From: Talinum fruticosum
Lineage: Eukaryota > Streptophyta > Magnoliopsida > Caryophyllales > Talinaceae
Reading direction: 5' to 3'
DNA: 64,000 nucleotides
Assembly: GCA_021018815.1 (NCBI GenBank)
Contig: JAITYX010000007.1
Coordinates: 3,659,001-3,723,000 of the forward strand
This document shows, in pieces, positions 11,950 through 24,739 of the stretch. Below the pieces are notes generated by a model, which had not been told where the DNA came from, did no database searches, and worked only from the letters and a program-made list of their open reading frames with translations. Position 1 is the stretch's first letter. Each line of letters opens with the position of its first letter. Both the position numbers and the translations under genes were made by a program.

Positions 11950-13189
11950 TTTAGCCTTCTTCTACTTCTTTTTCGACTTCTTTTGATTCGGACTCATAAG
12001 AGCTGGAAGTCTCTTCAAATTTATCTTCATCGATTTTGAGTCCTTTGTTGCCTTGGACCTTCTCTCTTGGAGGTGGCGAATTTGGAGAATTTGTTCCTTT
12101 TGGTCCTTGATCACTTTCTTCAGCTCGAAATAAGTTCTTGACTCTGTTGAAGCTGAGTCCGAGCCTGGCTTTGCATCCGAGTCGGTATGGGGATGAAAGC
12201 CCGGAAAACACCTAGAGTTGATTTCAACTCTACGATCGAGAGAAGCAAGTTTGTTGGCACCTCCTGAAGATGTTTAATAGAAGGGCAGGCAGAGAAGTGG
12301 ATGGTCTAGTCTGTTAGAAGTGCGACCTCGGGAGTAGTCCGAGTTTGAGGTGGAGGAGAAGGAGGAGGTGCTAACTCAAACGAGTGAACCCGGACACCAA
12401 GTTTAATTTCCGGTATCCAAGACCTATGAGTTCAATTCGACAAATGATAGGCTCCAAGAAAGAGTGAAGGTCGAAGGGATTTGATCCCAAACTACTTGAA
12501 AACAGACTAAAAGAAGGGCTCTGAAAGGATATGGAGTCTTCTTGGAGTTAGATAGAATAGAAGCAATCTGTTCCAGAATAAATGGAAAGAGATCTACATT
12601 GTAGGCCTCTAGAATGTCATAGAGAACCTTAAGAACTTTAGAATTAGGGTTGTCTTTTGACGGATAGTAAGAGAACAAAGTCCTCATAAGAATGAAGCAC
12701 AAAAGTTTGGCTTCTAAGGTCATCCGAGTCACGAAAAGTTCTTTCTAGACCGAGGAGGTTCTTTGGCATACTTTTCAAAGAAGTCATCAGTAACTTCGGT
12801 GAAAGGGATGGGATTGGAGTTGAAAAAGAGAGACTTCACATCAAAAAGTTTGTGAAGTAGAGCAGGTTGATTTGAACTATGTTGCCTTGACAACACAAGA
12901 GATATCATTGTCTCTTCGCTGTCATGTCAGCATAGAATTCAATAACAAGGTCCGGGTAAATATACTTACGTAAACACGGATAGTTAAAAACCTTAGTTTT
13001 AGTGATGGATTTCAACCAGGAGAAAGAGGTTTTTGAGAAGAATTTGTCATCCAGGATGAAGTGTTGGGTGACATTATGTTTTGGCTCTTCCGAGGCAAGC
13101 TCTTTCCCTACAACCTTAGAATGAGTGGTTATGGTTCTAGCCTTCTTAGTGGCGGAACCTCCTTCCATGGTTGATTCTCTCTTAGGCAT
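11950..13189 (-). pseudogene. Third ORF (envelope-like position) of minus-strand Copia
   Basis: Lies between RNase H and the 3' LTR, in sense with pol. It starts MPKREST at 13189. Visible parts are a basic N-terminus with a KKAR tract, then the segment DDKFFSKTSFSW, then (12424-12732) a helical segment containing SKVLKVLYDILEAYNVDLFP, and finally a charged, coiled-coil-like tail rich in Glu, Lys and Ser (11951-12211). The order and several motifs match the plus-strand copy at 44814-46402, so it belongs to the element and is not host DNA. It resembles the poorly characterised 'putative plant transposon protein' family (Transposase_32-like), an assignment made from memory of its style, not from a search. 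Several stops and frameshifts are present. Function unknown. Confidence 0.6.
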
Positions 13190-13846
13190 ATTGGAGAAGA
13201 TTGAGAGTTTTTTGAGAGTAGAGAAAGGGAGTAGAGAACACAGAGGATTCGAAACAGAGAGAGAAATTGAGTGCGAGAATGAATGAGTTTGAGAGCAAAG
13301 TGAGCGAGAGAGTGAGCAACAAGTAGGTAAAGTGAAAAAGAGAAAATGAAACGGTGCTATTTATAGAGAATAAAAGCTTTCAACCGCCTTTCGACTCGGT
13401 TACCAAGCAACGGTTATCGGACCGTTGAAATCTCTCAGCGTATAACGGCTAGTTTTCCAACGACTTTCTTCTAACGACTAGTTTTCTTATTGATCGCGTG
13501 ACGAGAGAGAGAGAGAAGAAAGAGTTTTTGAAAATATTTATGAGATTCTTCATTTATCTAGAGATGATCCCGAATTTTGATGTCCATTTTGCTAAAATCT
13601 GAGTCCGACTCGAGTAATGTGTTTGAGTGACTCAAAACATACTCAAAACAAAAAAAATTCATAACTCATAACTCAATCTCATTCTCGTGTCAACTGATCC
13701 ATTTGTTATCTACTCAAGGCATATAACAATTAATCATAGTAGAATAATTCATGTAATAATATCGGATAATCATGCATTCAACATGCCAAGCTCATTCCTA
13801 ATAAATTAAAACCCATCTTCACTCGGAGGCTTAGTGAAAATATCAG

Positions 13847-15440
13847 CTAATTAAAATTTTGTAGGAATAAACTCAAGTTCAATATCACCTTTCTCATAAT
13901 GGTCTCTCGGAAAATGATACCGACCTCAATGTGTTTTGTCTTTGAGTGCTGAATTGGATTCTTAATGATGCTGATTGCACTTTGGTTGTCACACTTGATT
14001 GGAATATATGTAAATGACAGACCAAGATCCTTCAAGTGTTGCTTGATCCAGATAATTTGAGCATAGCAAGCTCCAGTCGCAATGTACTCGACCTCGGCAG
14101 CTTGATAGAGCAACCGAGTTCTACTTCTTTGAATGCCGGGAGATGAGTAATTTACCCAGAAATTGACATGCTCCTAATGTGCTTTTTCCTATCAACCTTG
14201 TATCTAGCATAGTTAGCATCTAAGTGTCCAGTGAGAATCGGATGCGAGTTCTTTGAATACCATAAACTAAGATTCCGAGTCTCTGCAAGATATCTAAAGA
14301 TTCTCTTTGTCGCAGGTGAGATGTGATTCCTTAGGATTAGCTTGAAATATTACATAGAGGTAAACACTAAACATGATAGCTGACCTACTAGATATGAGAT
14401 AAAGTAGAGATCCAATCATACCTCTGTAGAGTTTCCGATCCGGACTTTATCTTTTTCATCCGAGTCCGATGAACTCGCTACTTATAGGTGTTGTTGCATG
14501 CTTCATATCTTGTAGCTTGTACTTCTTCAATAACTCGCTTGGTGTACTTGGATTGATGGACATAGATGTCATCCTTTTCTTGCTTGATTTGCAGTCCAAG
14601 GAAGAAATTGAGTTCTCCCATCATACTCATTTGGAACTCCTGTCTCATTAACTCGTAAAACTTTTGGCACGAGTTTCATTAGTAACTCCAAATATAATGT
14701 CATCAATATAGATCCGAACGATAAGAAAATTATTCCCCTTGGTTTTTGTGAAAAGAGTTTTGTCGATTTGACCAATTTTGAAATCATTTTCAACCAAGAA
14801 ACTGTTTAGTCTTTCATACCAAGCTTTGGGAGCTTGTTTAAGACCATATAAAGTCTTTTGCAACTTGAAAACATGATTTAGAAATTCATAATTTTCAAAT
14901 CCAGGGGGTTGCTCAACATAAACTTCTTCTTGAATATAACCATTAAGAAATGCACATTTAACATCCATTTGATAAAACTTGATGTTCATGCTAGACGCAA
15001 ATGCTAAGAGAATTATGATTGCCTCAATCCTAATAACAAGTGCAAAGGTTTCTCTACAATCAATTCCATCTTCTTGGTTATACCCCTGAGCAACTAATCC
15101 GACCTTATTTCGACTACCACTCTTCCTCATCCAGTTTGTTCTTGAAAACCCATTTGGTTCCTATTATTGGGTGGTCAAAAGGTCATTTGATCGGAGTCCG
15201 GACTTGGTTTCTTTCAAATTGATTTAGTTCCTCTTGCATGGCCTCTACCCATTCAGGTTCGAGTTAAGGCTTCTTGTACATTTTTAGGTTCAATTAATGA
15301 AGTGAATGCTGAAAATGCACATAGATTTTGCAAAGAAGAACGAGTTCTTACCCCACTATTGATGTTAGAAAATAGGTTCTCAGGCGGGTGATGGGATGCA
15401 TATTTGAAAGCTCTACCTGTCCTCCGGTTTACCAAGTTTT
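13847..15440 (-). pseudogene. Copia reverse transcriptase and RNase H relic
   Basis: The RVT_2-type polymerase segment (14648-15130) shows QMDVKCAFLNG, VYVEQPPGFEN, LYGLKQAPKAWYERL and the catalytic box YIDDIIFG. RNase H follows at 13847-14113 with KCDNQSAISI and HSKTKHIEV. The enzymes would copy the element RNA to DNA and degrade the RNA strand. Multiple in-frame stops and shifts separate the pieces. Confidence 0.85.
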
Positions 15441-15977
15441 TGGTTGAATAGGTTGATCTTCAGTTGGTTGCTCTTGTTGAACTTCTACATTGGCTTATTC
15501 TTCAATATTCTGAGTTGGCTCTTGAACTTGTTCATTCTAAGTCACTTCATTCCGAGTCTGCTCATTTTGAGTTGTCTCGGTTCTTTTGTTTAGACTCATT
15601 CGAGCTCGGTTTCAGCAATATGATCTTCATCTCTGTTAAGCTTGAGATCCGAGAAGGTGGATTCACTTATCCTACCAAGTTCAATCTCATCAAAGACAAC
15701 GTGGATGCTTTCTTCCACTTTGTTAGTTCTTTTTTAAAAACTCTATAAGCTTTACTATGAGATAAGTAACCTAGAAATATACCTTCATCCGACCTAGCAT
15801 CAAACTTAGTCGGATGTTCCTTACCATTGTTGTGTACATATCATTTACATCCAAATGGTTTGAAGTAGGAGATGTTAAGCTTCTTTCCCTTGTACAACTC
15901 ATAGGGTGTCTTATTCAGGATGGGTCTAATGAGGCATCCGTTGAGTATATAGTTTCTTTGTGTTAACTAGCTCAGCC

Positions 15978-16989
15978 TTAGAAATAGTAAGGTAGATCAT
16001 TCTCAATCATCATAGTCCTTCTTATTTCTTCAAGAGTTCTGTTCTTTCTCTCCACTACTCCATTCTGTTGAGGAGTTCTTGGTGTTGAGAAGTTGTGGGA
16101 GATGTCATTCTCGTCACGTAAGTCTGCAAATTCCGAGTAGTCGAACTCCCTTCCATGGTCGGTTCGAATTCTTTTGATCCGAGTCTTAGACTCCACTTGA
16201 ATTTTCCTGCAGATCTTAATGAACTCTTTGAAGGCTTCATTCTTGTTCTTCAAAAACATATCCAGGTAAATTGTGAGTAATCAATCATCAACAATAACTA
16301 GCACGTACGATTTACCTCGTAAGTTTTTCATAGGAATTTTACCACACATATCCATATGAACCAATTCAAGTACTTTGGATGTAGACACAGTTTTAAGTGG
16401 TTTGAAAGATGATCCGACTTGCTTTCCTTTTGTACACGCTTCACAAATTTTATCTTTCTTAAATGCACAGTTAGGTAAACCCCTAACTAATCCATGAGAT
16501 GCAAGTTTCTTGATAGTATGCATGCTAATATGACCTAGCCTACTATGCCATGTCCATGAATCATCATTCAATGATGCTTTCAAACAAGATAAATTCTAAC
16601 TAGAATTTGAGAGAGGAATGGTATAAGTGTTACTCGACCTCGGACCTAAGACCTGTCTCTTTAGTGACTTGCATCGAAATATAGTAGTTGGTCCGAGTGA
16701 ATCTTACCTCTTGACCCTTGTCACATAACCGAGAGATGCTCAAGAGATTGTACTTGAGCCATTTAACAAGGTAGACCGGACTGATTGAGTTGTCTCCTTG
16801 ACCAATCTTATAAATCCCAACTATCTTATATTTGTTATTTTCTACAAATGTGACTTTTCCTCCCTTCATATCTTTTAACTCGAGAGAAGAATTTTGAGTC
16901 TCTAGACATATGGCGTGAGCAGCCCACTGTTTAAGTACTAATGACCCTTTCGTTTCTAAGTCACCTACAAGAAAGAAACAAACCAACAC
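15978..16989 (-). pseudogene. Copia GAG-pre-integrase and integrase relic
   Basis: 16630-16989 carries the pre-integrase segment (GGKVTFVENN, LLSISRLCDKGQEVRF). 16281-16583 carries the HHCC zinc-binding part (HSRLGHISMHTIKKLA, then CEAC). 15978-16259 carries part of the DDE core (RTDHGREF and TPQQNGVVERKNRTLEE, which includes the catalytic Glu). Integrase inserts the cDNA into the host chromosome. The segments are separated by stops and shifts. Confidence 0.85.
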
Positions 16990-17789
16990 TTCTCACTTCC
17001 TCCCACAAACCCGGTAACGGTGTTTACTGTGGTCTTTTATGAGGAAGAGCACTTTTGGGAACCTAGATTTGAATAATTTTAGGTTTGGTCCGATTCTGAG
17101 TCTTCCTTTTAGAAAATTGAGTATGTGTCTTCTTTCTTTAAAAACCTTTCTTTTTTAAACGAGGTTGAGAAGGCTTTTTCCTGTAAATTGATCCGTGCTC
17201 GGTCTCTTTTCCATGTGAGTAAATGGGACCATGCTCAGCCTTCCCTAAACCGAACAGCTTCGGAATCGGTTTTGAAAAGATTATTATGAATTAGATTCCT
17301 CTTCAGCATTGTAACTAAGACCTTCTTTTCTAAATGAGACATACCGAGAGCCAAGTAAAAGATCAAGGTTTTTCTAACCTTGAGTGAGTTTTAAAACTAG
17401 TTCTTGAGACTCATTGAGCTTCCTTTTCAGCTTGCTCATTCTCTGTTTTGAGGCACTCACACTCGGTCTCATTGTCTTGAGCACTGGTCTCAAGTACTTT
17501 CAAATCTTGTCTCAATTTTTCTAACTCATTTTTCAAAACAAGTACTCTCATTAGTAAGAGACTCAAGTTGTTCTTTGAAATCGGAAGAGTCAAAATTGGA
17601 CTTTTCTTCCAAAGTAAAGATATATCTAGCAAGATCAAGTTTGGAAAACTAAAGGAAGTATTTAATTACCTCCTGAGGACTTGTTTCCTCAATATCTAAG
17701 TTATCACCTGTCCGACTCGGATTGAGCTTTTGAGTCCGTCGGTGCCATTAGACACTTTGAGTCATCGAATCATCATCTTTAGAGGAGTC

Positions 17790-18795
17790 ATCATCGCTCT
17801 AGATAGCCAGCATAGCCTTTTTCTTCTTTCTGTCCTTCTTCCTCTTTGGACGAGTCCTTGACTATGTGCTCCTTGCTGCCACACTCAAAGCAACCAGAGT
17901 TCTTAGTTAAAGACAACTTAGAAGGGGATGAGTATTTACCTTTCTTGTAGAACTCCTCATTTGGCCTCTTTTGCCACTTTTTGTACTTCATCATATTTTT
18001 GAAGCCTCGAGCAATGAATGCCATGTGATCCTCTTCGAATCGAGGAACTCGGACTTTGTCGTCCGCTTTACGAGGCCTGCAGCGCAATGTTCTTTTTGGT
18101 GCTCGACCTCGACATCCTCTTCTTCTAGGTGAAATTCATGAGTAAGTAGCTTCCCAATGAGCTCATCTAGCTTCATTTAAAAGAGATTTTGAGCTTCTTT
18201 GATCACTTGTCACTTTAGGAGCCCATCTCCTATTTGGTAGACTTCTTAGAATTTTTTTAACCGTTTCTTCATGAGAGATATTTCTACCTAGAGATTTGAA
18301 ATTATTGGTAATCTTAGTGAACCGAGCGTACATCCGAGTGATGTTCTTCTCGAGCTCCATTCCGAACAGCTCATACTTGTGAAGGTATTGACTTATCTTT
18401 TCCTACTTCACTTGGCTAGTTCCTTCATAGGTGTTGACCAACGTATCCCACACCTTTTTGGCTGTGTCACATGCCGACACCCTGTTGTATTCTTCCGAGC
18501 TAATAGAGCATATCGAGTGTTCATGACTTTGACGTTCTTTTTGAACTTCTCATTCTCTTCAATAGTGTACTCAAACTTTTCTTTGGGCACGAGATCTTGC
18601 TCCTTCCATCTTTGTAGGAATGTAGTTTTTATTCTTGATGATGTTCCATACTTCCTCATCATTTTACAAGAGGAAGCATTCCATCATCTTCTTCCAGAGT
18701 GTGCAAAGTTTGACCCCTTGAACTTGGATGGTCTAGTGGATGATCTTCCTTAATCGAACTCTCTATTGGTATGAGCCATCTGATCTTTAGACATT
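17790..18795 (-). pseudogene. Copia gag relic with CCHC knuckle
   Basis: Capsid-like helical segments (MELEKNITRMYARFTKITNN, and SHEETVKKILRSLP) followed by a zinc knuckle, CFECGSKEHIVKD, in which the last Cys is replaced by Ser. Gag packages the element RNA. Read from near 18795 on the minus strand, the frame is broken repeatedly. Further coiled-coil-like sequence lies at 17411-17638. Confidence 0.8.
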
Positions 18796-18828
18796 TGGAT
18801 TGTGCGATCCTATTGAAAGGCTAGGCTC

Positions 18829-18835
18829 GATACCA
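18829..18835 (-). other. Primer-binding site of minus-strand Copia
   Basis: Minus-strand TTGGTATCGAGCC just inside the 5' LTR, a near match to the initiator-methionine tRNA 3' end complement (TGGTATCAGAGC) used by plant Copia elements. Confidence 0.75.
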
Positions 18836-18837
18836 AC

Positions 18838-20278
18838 TAAAGGTTTGCTCTTGTAGAGGTTATGTCACCCTAGAGGGAGATGAATAGGGTGATGGAGGAT
18901 TTTTGAGAAGATACGGACTATTTTGCACTGAACCGACTTAGAAACAGATTATGAGTCTAGATTGGACTATGAAAGTGAAATACTCAAAGAAGTACGTGGA
19001 AACCCTCCGGGGCAAAAACCATGGACAGTGCCAATCCAAGCACCAAGTCAAATCTACTAATTCAATCCACAATTACAAGGACTGACTCTTTATAGAATTA
19101 CTCCCTTACACAATTCCCTTCCAAGTTTTCCTAGACTCGAAGTTCCCTTATCTAATCTAGTACTTCCTAACTAAGATATCCTTTATAGTTAGGGACAACC
19201 GAGATAAGTTAACCTTTACAACTCGGTTTAGAGACTTAGAAAGAAAGTAGTAGTAATAGAAGTGATTACAAGACTTTCTTTACATCTCGAAAGTAAGAAA
19301 TACAGATTATGAGTTGTAAGTCGAAGATTGAGTAAGTAAGCACTAAGTAAGTGTTAAGTAATGTGTTCAGCGGTAATCTTCAAGTCTTGTGAAGTGGCTT
19401 CTATTTATACACGTAGGGTAGTATGGCCGTTGAGACTTGTTCCGGACTCGGTGACCTTCAATAACCAGTTGTAATGGCTAGTCCGAGTCATTCGAAAAGG
19501 ATCTATTGAGATGTGAACGTTGTGTGGTGGTCCTTAGCTCAAAAAGAAGTCCAACCCTCTGGTTGTGATTGAAATCTGGGGTGGAAACAACCGTTAGACC
19601 CAAAGTTGTTGTTTACCGGATTTGGAAACAAACAACCCCGACACGTTGTCCGAGCCATGTCCGGAAATGGTTGATTTCTATCTACTGGTGTTTAACGGCT
19701 AGCAATCGGCTGACTTTACTTTCCAAAAATAGATTAACCTTATTCAATCAACCTACAAAAGCAAATCAAAGTGGTACTTAAAGTATAGACATACTTTGGT
19801 CCAAAATTAGGTAAAGATAATAATTAATTCAAAATAATTAAGCACTTAATTATCTTTAGCCTAAAAGAATGGAATTTTTCGAGTCTAATATTCATTAGGT
19901 TCAAATTACATCTTGAGTCAATCCTTAAATGATCAAGTTAGAAAGAATAACTCATTAGAATACATAAACTTGATCAAGTAAATAATTCTCAATAAATAAG
20001 TCGACTTAGAAAGAGGAATTAACGTTGTAATTCATTTTCATTTGAAATATGAAGTCGAGTGCTCGGAATAAAAGTGTTAGAGAAATTATTTACTTATACC
20101 ATTATTCTTAGTGGTGTCCGAGTGGGTCGAAACACAATTAAGAATGTTATGCTTGGTGAATAGTTTCGAGTGAGTCGAACATAATGAAAACTTAGAGATG
20201 AGTTTATTAAAGTCTCGGAATGACTTAGAATCAAAATCATAGAGAGATAGAGAGTTATACCTAAGTCTTAAGTATTCA
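18838..20278 (-). repeat. 5' LTR of minus-strand Copia
   Basis: A 1.44-kb LTR: minus-strand start TGAATACTTAAG at 20278, end next to the primer-binding site at 18838. Its U5 side (18838-19183) contains AACCCTCC followed by GGGGCAAAAACC and CACCAAGTCAAATC, shared in diverged form with the LTRs at 37547-39078, 46827-48359 and 34290-35480, which defines one LTR family across the window. Confidence 0.85.
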
Positions 20279-22891
20279 TTGATATCATACCCACGGTAAG
20301 ATATGACTTCCAACTGCGGCCCTCGAGCCAAGCTTACAAATGTTAGCGAGATATGTTCTCGTGATTCTTCTAATTGGTTAATGATCACTCTATCTCCGAA
20401 CCAGTTGAAAAATGTACGATTATGATGGGTCGAGTACCCATGTCTCATTTTTCCTTGATACTGTCTCCTTATGAGGGATTTGTACTCATCAATTAACGAT
20501 CGCACTTCATCGTTGTTTTGTAGAATATAAAGATGTGCCTAATCCCTCATATCCCGATCGATTGTTAGAGCCAGTCGGCCCCGGTTTCCCCGCCCACCGA
20601 TCTTCCCCATAAATCAATGTTTTGGAATAACAACTTCTTCCATTTGGGGGTAGTATTCATTGTAGAACTCGACACACTCCTCAGCTGTGTATGCCTCAAC
20701 AATGCATGTTTCCGGTCGGTAACGATTCTAACATACCCTTTGAGAATTTTCATAAAACGTTCAAAAGGGTATACGCATCGGTAAAAAATTGGGCCACGGA
20801 ATCATACTTCTCTCACCAAATGGACAACTAGGTGCACCATGATATCAAAAAAGAAGGTGGGAAGTACATCTCAAGGTTAGCACAATGTAACGATCACGCT
20901 TGCATCGAAGATGATCCAATTTCTCCAAATTAATGGCTTTGTCTGCATATGGCATTAAAGAAGAAGCAAAGTCTTGTGATTGCACATCCGACATGTTTCG
21001 GCACCACGGCACGGACGAGTAACCGGTAGTATTTGTTGCATCAAAGCATGACAATCATGAGATTCATGACCGATTATTCTATAATCGGACATCAAAACGA
21101 GTTTACTTGATGTTTGAAGAATATCCTCGTGGCACTTTGAATTTCTTCAAGATCTCACACAAATGTTGTTTTTCCCTTATACTCAATGTATAAGACGGGA
21201 GGCAAATATGTTCTTTTCCCCTTTGGTTGTGGTGCTAATTCCTCCCGTAGTCCCATTTCACACATATCGAGTCGTGCTTTCTCTCAGTCCTTAGTCTTCC
21301 CGATATGTTGAGAAGAGTGCCAATGAGACTTTCACGAGATGTTTTTCTCTATATGCATTACATCAAGACTATGTCTCACATACAACTCTTTCCAATATGG
21401 ATGATCAAAAAATATTGATCTATTTTTCTACACACCGTTTTCGAATTGAAGTCGGTATGGCTTGTCGAACTCCACATTAAGAACCTTCACTTCCTCATAT
21501 ATTTGATGTCTTGTTAATGGAGTTGGAGCATAATCCATCTCGATTTTACCATTGAAAGCCTTCTTTTTCTTACGATATTGATGGAAAAAGGGAAGCAACT
21601 TTTGGTGTTCGAGATAGACTGTCTTTTTCCATGCTTAAGTTGATAGGAGCAAGTACCCTTTGCACAAATAGGGCATGCCTTGTGGCCTTTGACGGTGTAT
21701 CCGGACAAGTTTCCGTAGGCGGGGAAGTCGTTGATTGTGGTAAAGATCATAGCTCGCAATTTAAATTGCTCTTGACGGTATGCATCGTAAATTGAAACAC
21801 CTTTATTCCACAAAAGCTTGAAATCTTCAACAAAAGGCGTCAAGTGCACAGCTATATCATTTCTTGATTGTTTTCGCCCGAAAAGAGCATTGACAACATA
21901 ATGTACTTGTGTTTCATACACAACGACACCGGTAGGTTGTAGATAACCAAAAGACCCGGACGTAGATTCCGTGCTTCCCTACCAAATTGCGGGAACAATG
22001 AATCGATCTTCTTCTATTAAGAAGAATCGGTCGAGTGTTGTAGCTTGTCATCATAGACTCTTCCGTCGGCATGCCACATTAAATTATTGGCATAAGTTGC
22101 ACTTGAAAACAAGTGCTGAAACCTCGGTATGATCGATAAGTACCACAACACCTTTGCGGGAGGTCCCTCAACGCTATCTCCATCTATGTTTTTCATTTTG
22201 TATCGAGGTACACCACACTTAGGACATTCGTTTCTATGTGCATGTTCTTTTCGGTATAATATGCAATCATTGGGGTAGGCATGTATCTTCTTATACTCCA
22301 TGCTCATAGGATGCAACATCCTCTTCGCCTCATATGTACGGTTGGGAAGGACATTGCCTTACGGGAGTATATCTTTAAGCATACTCAGCAAGTCCGTGAA
22401 GCTGTTATCACTCCGACCATTAGCCGTTTTCGAGTTCATCAACCTCAACACAAGCCGATAAACGAGTGTATTTATCACACCCGGGTAAAGAGGCTTCTCC
22501 GAATCGGCTAACATTGCTCCAATATATGTGGTTGATCGACTAAATCACGTTCTATTACACGAACTGGATTTTCGGGTCGATCTTCTAATTCCATACTACC
22601 GATGGCTTTATTTTCATCATACCCTTCATCTTCCTCTCGTATGCCCTTATTCATAGATTCCTCTTCCCCACGCCATAACCACACCTTATAAGTTGTGTCA
22701 AACCCGTACCGATATAGGTGACCTTTTACAACCTTAGCAATCTTGAGGAGTTGAAACAACTTAAACATGGATAGAATATAGATCTGTTCTCCGAATTTGG
22801 CGGCATGTTCGATGGCAACATCTAGAAAGTTGTTAAGACCATCACGATATTCTACACTCCTCTTATTGTTATAAACACATGCTCGATCCAT
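20279..22891 (-). pseudogene. CACTA (En/Spm) Tnp2 transposase relic
   Basis: The minus-strand pieces follow the order of a plant CACTA Tnp2 protein. The transposase-associated N-terminus starts MDRACVYNNKRSVEYRDGL (22891). Next come KKIHACPND-like KKIHAYPNDCILYRKE and CPKCGVPRYKMKN (22017-22319). The core at 21514-21921 has LLWNKGVSIYDAYRQEQF, INDFPAYGNLSGYTVKGHKA and CPIC. Then come DUF4218-like (about 20600-20750) and C-terminal pieces (20279-20505, HNRTFFNWF and GYDINEY). The protein would cut and rejoin CACTA ends. Stops and frameshifts throughout mean it is dead. It ends abruptly at the Copia LTR, and its continuation is not seen left of 10069. Confidence 0.85.
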
Positions 22892-23530
22892 ACCTTACCT
22901 ATAAACACGAGAAGCAATTCACCTCATATAGTTCGAGAAATACGTACTTATGCATAGATAATATGACATGAGCCTAAGACCCTTCTACAGGGATGGATGG
23001 TCCTAAACCCATTCCGAGAATAATATAACCCTAGATCGTGTAGCAAAATCTTATCATACATTTGATAAAATTCCGACGAGTATTTCCCCTTAGTCATTTA
23101 AGTACAACATACGTAAACGAAGTGGCTAATGTGTATATCCTTACTTAATTGTATGTTAACATAAGTAAAGATACACACATCAAACCCATCGTTATCATAA
23201 TTGCACCGAAGAACGAGAAAGGAAATGAGCATCATGATATCTTATCAAATTTATGATAAGATTATAATAGCCACATAACCTATTATCATATCATTCTCAA
23301 ACTTGTCCATCTATACATACCAAGCTAATATCCTAAGCGCTATATGCACATTTATACACGTAACGCGACCTAAGATAACTTATTATGTACAGATTTTTGA
23401 GTGGGTTCTCTAAACTTATGAAATGCATACGATAATTTAATGAAGCATATAATTAATCAAATAATATGAAAAACAAACAAGATGATGTTATGAAAATGTT
23501 TATTTCAAGTACAAGGAGTTCGTTGAAATC
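22892..23530. other. AT-rich DNA upstream of the CACTA transposase relic
   Basis: Expected to be the 5' part of the CACTA element, but no CACTA terminal repeat was found. No gene is visible. Confidence 0.4.
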
Positions 23531-23995
23531 TTGCAAAGCATGTCCTTGTTTTGTGGAAAGTTACAGAGTGTACAATTTGCGGTAAAAAAGTGTAAGATAA
23601 TGATGACAAGCATGGCTATGAAGAATTCACTAAGAAAATATTCTTGCTACAATAAGTATGGGGAAGGTAAGGAGTGTGATTTTTTGAATAGATTGATGAT
23701 TCATTTTGTGAAGTAACTCTTTCAAGGTGGTGGGACTGCAGAAACACAAGAGGTTAAGGCAACTAAAAGAGATCAGCATAAGGAGAAAGAGAAGATGTTG
23801 ATGAAAGAGCTTGTCTAATATAAATAGGATGTAGTAAAATCGAAGGAAAAAAAGGACAATTTGAAGGTGAAGATTTATGAACACGAGAAAGAAAAAAGTT
23901 TTGCTTGGGCATTGACACTTGTTATGCTCTTTATCGGATCATACTTGGGAGCCTCAGGGAGTATGGGTGAATCACATTGGATTCTTCTATATTAG
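23531..23995 (+). pseudogene. Second GRF-type zinc-finger relic with C-terminal hydrophobic segment
   Basis: 23531-23716 reads CGKLQSVQF, then NSLRKYSCYNKYGEGKECDF, which follows the GRF zinc-finger spacing (C-x-CGK ... N-P-x-R-x-F ... C ... C-x-F) with decayed residues. Downstream, across stops and a frame change, come a Lys/Glu-rich coiled-coil segment and then SFAWALTLVMLFIGSYLG, a probable membrane segment. GRF finger plus coiled coil plus C-terminal hydrophobic helix is a common small plant architecture. Broken; function unknown. Confidence 0.5.
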
Positions 23996-24571
23996 GGTTC
24001 ATGTTTCTTGGTTAGTCATATGTATTAGTTAAGCCATTACGCGAGTGCTTTAGCTTTTTCAGCTTGGTAATAATGTATTTTGGATATTAAGTACTTGACG
24101 ATAATATAATGAAATTAATTGTTTTGAAACAACAAGAGTTGCGCAATTGAAAATAATCTATTGCATTTGCATTTCATTTCATGTTTGATTGTACATAAAT
24201 CAGGTCCAATATAGTAACTACTAACATATTGTCTTAACAATCAACAATTTTACCCAAAAAAATCAACTTTTCATGAATCGAGGTTTGATATTAGGTTTGA
24301 TTGTACATAAGCCTTTCGTCTTGAATCAATACCAAACCCCAAAAAAATATTGAACATTGACCTTATATGTTACCAAAAAAAATCAACTTTTCAGTCATTA
24401 CGACTTATATGTACCCAAAAACACTAATCTAATTTTATGCTTGCTAATTGTTCATGTTAGTTGCCTTTGAGGCCTTGCTCACTGCTTGCTAGTGCCGTTT
24501 GTTTGTCATTGCTCCTGGTTGCAAAAACTGATTGGTTCTTCTTATTACTGTTGAGTAGCTAGTGGCTTAAA
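23996..24571. other. Spacer with a diverged short direct repeat
   Basis: ACCCAAAAAAATCAACTTTTCA near 24251-24272 recurs in similar form near 24370-24395. No gene. The last eight bases, GGCTTAAA (24564-24571), are the left target-site duplication of the hAT element. Confidence 0.5.
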
Positions 24572-24739
24572 CAGGGTGGAACCAGAAAATTTTATCGGGG
24601 GTGCCGGGTGGTGAGCTAGAGAATATTACTTATATAAGGTAAAATAAACTATTATTATATATCAAACGTTAGTTACGATAAATTTCTTCGATTATGATAA
24701 ATTTCTAGAGAGTACCATGAAGAAAATTTGTGTAATAAA

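Larger units (their letters stand above)
10069..20278 (-). mobile_element. Sirevirus-like Ty1/Copia retrotransposon, decayed
   Basis: A 10.2-kb LTR retrotransposon on the minus strand. Order read on the minus strand: 5' LTR (18838-20278), iMet-type primer-binding site (18829-18835), gag with zinc knuckle, GAG-pre-integrase and integrase, reverse transcriptase, RNase H, an additional ORF (11950-13189), polypurine tract (11121-11133), 3' LTR (10069-11120). Integrase before reverse transcriptase defines Copia. The large size and the extra ORF between pol and the 3' LTR fit the Sirevirus/Maximus lineage. Every reading frame carries stops or shifts, so it is inactive. The 3' LTR lacks about 345 bp of its U5 side, so the element is truncated at 10069 and no target duplication can be read. 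Confidence 0.85.
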
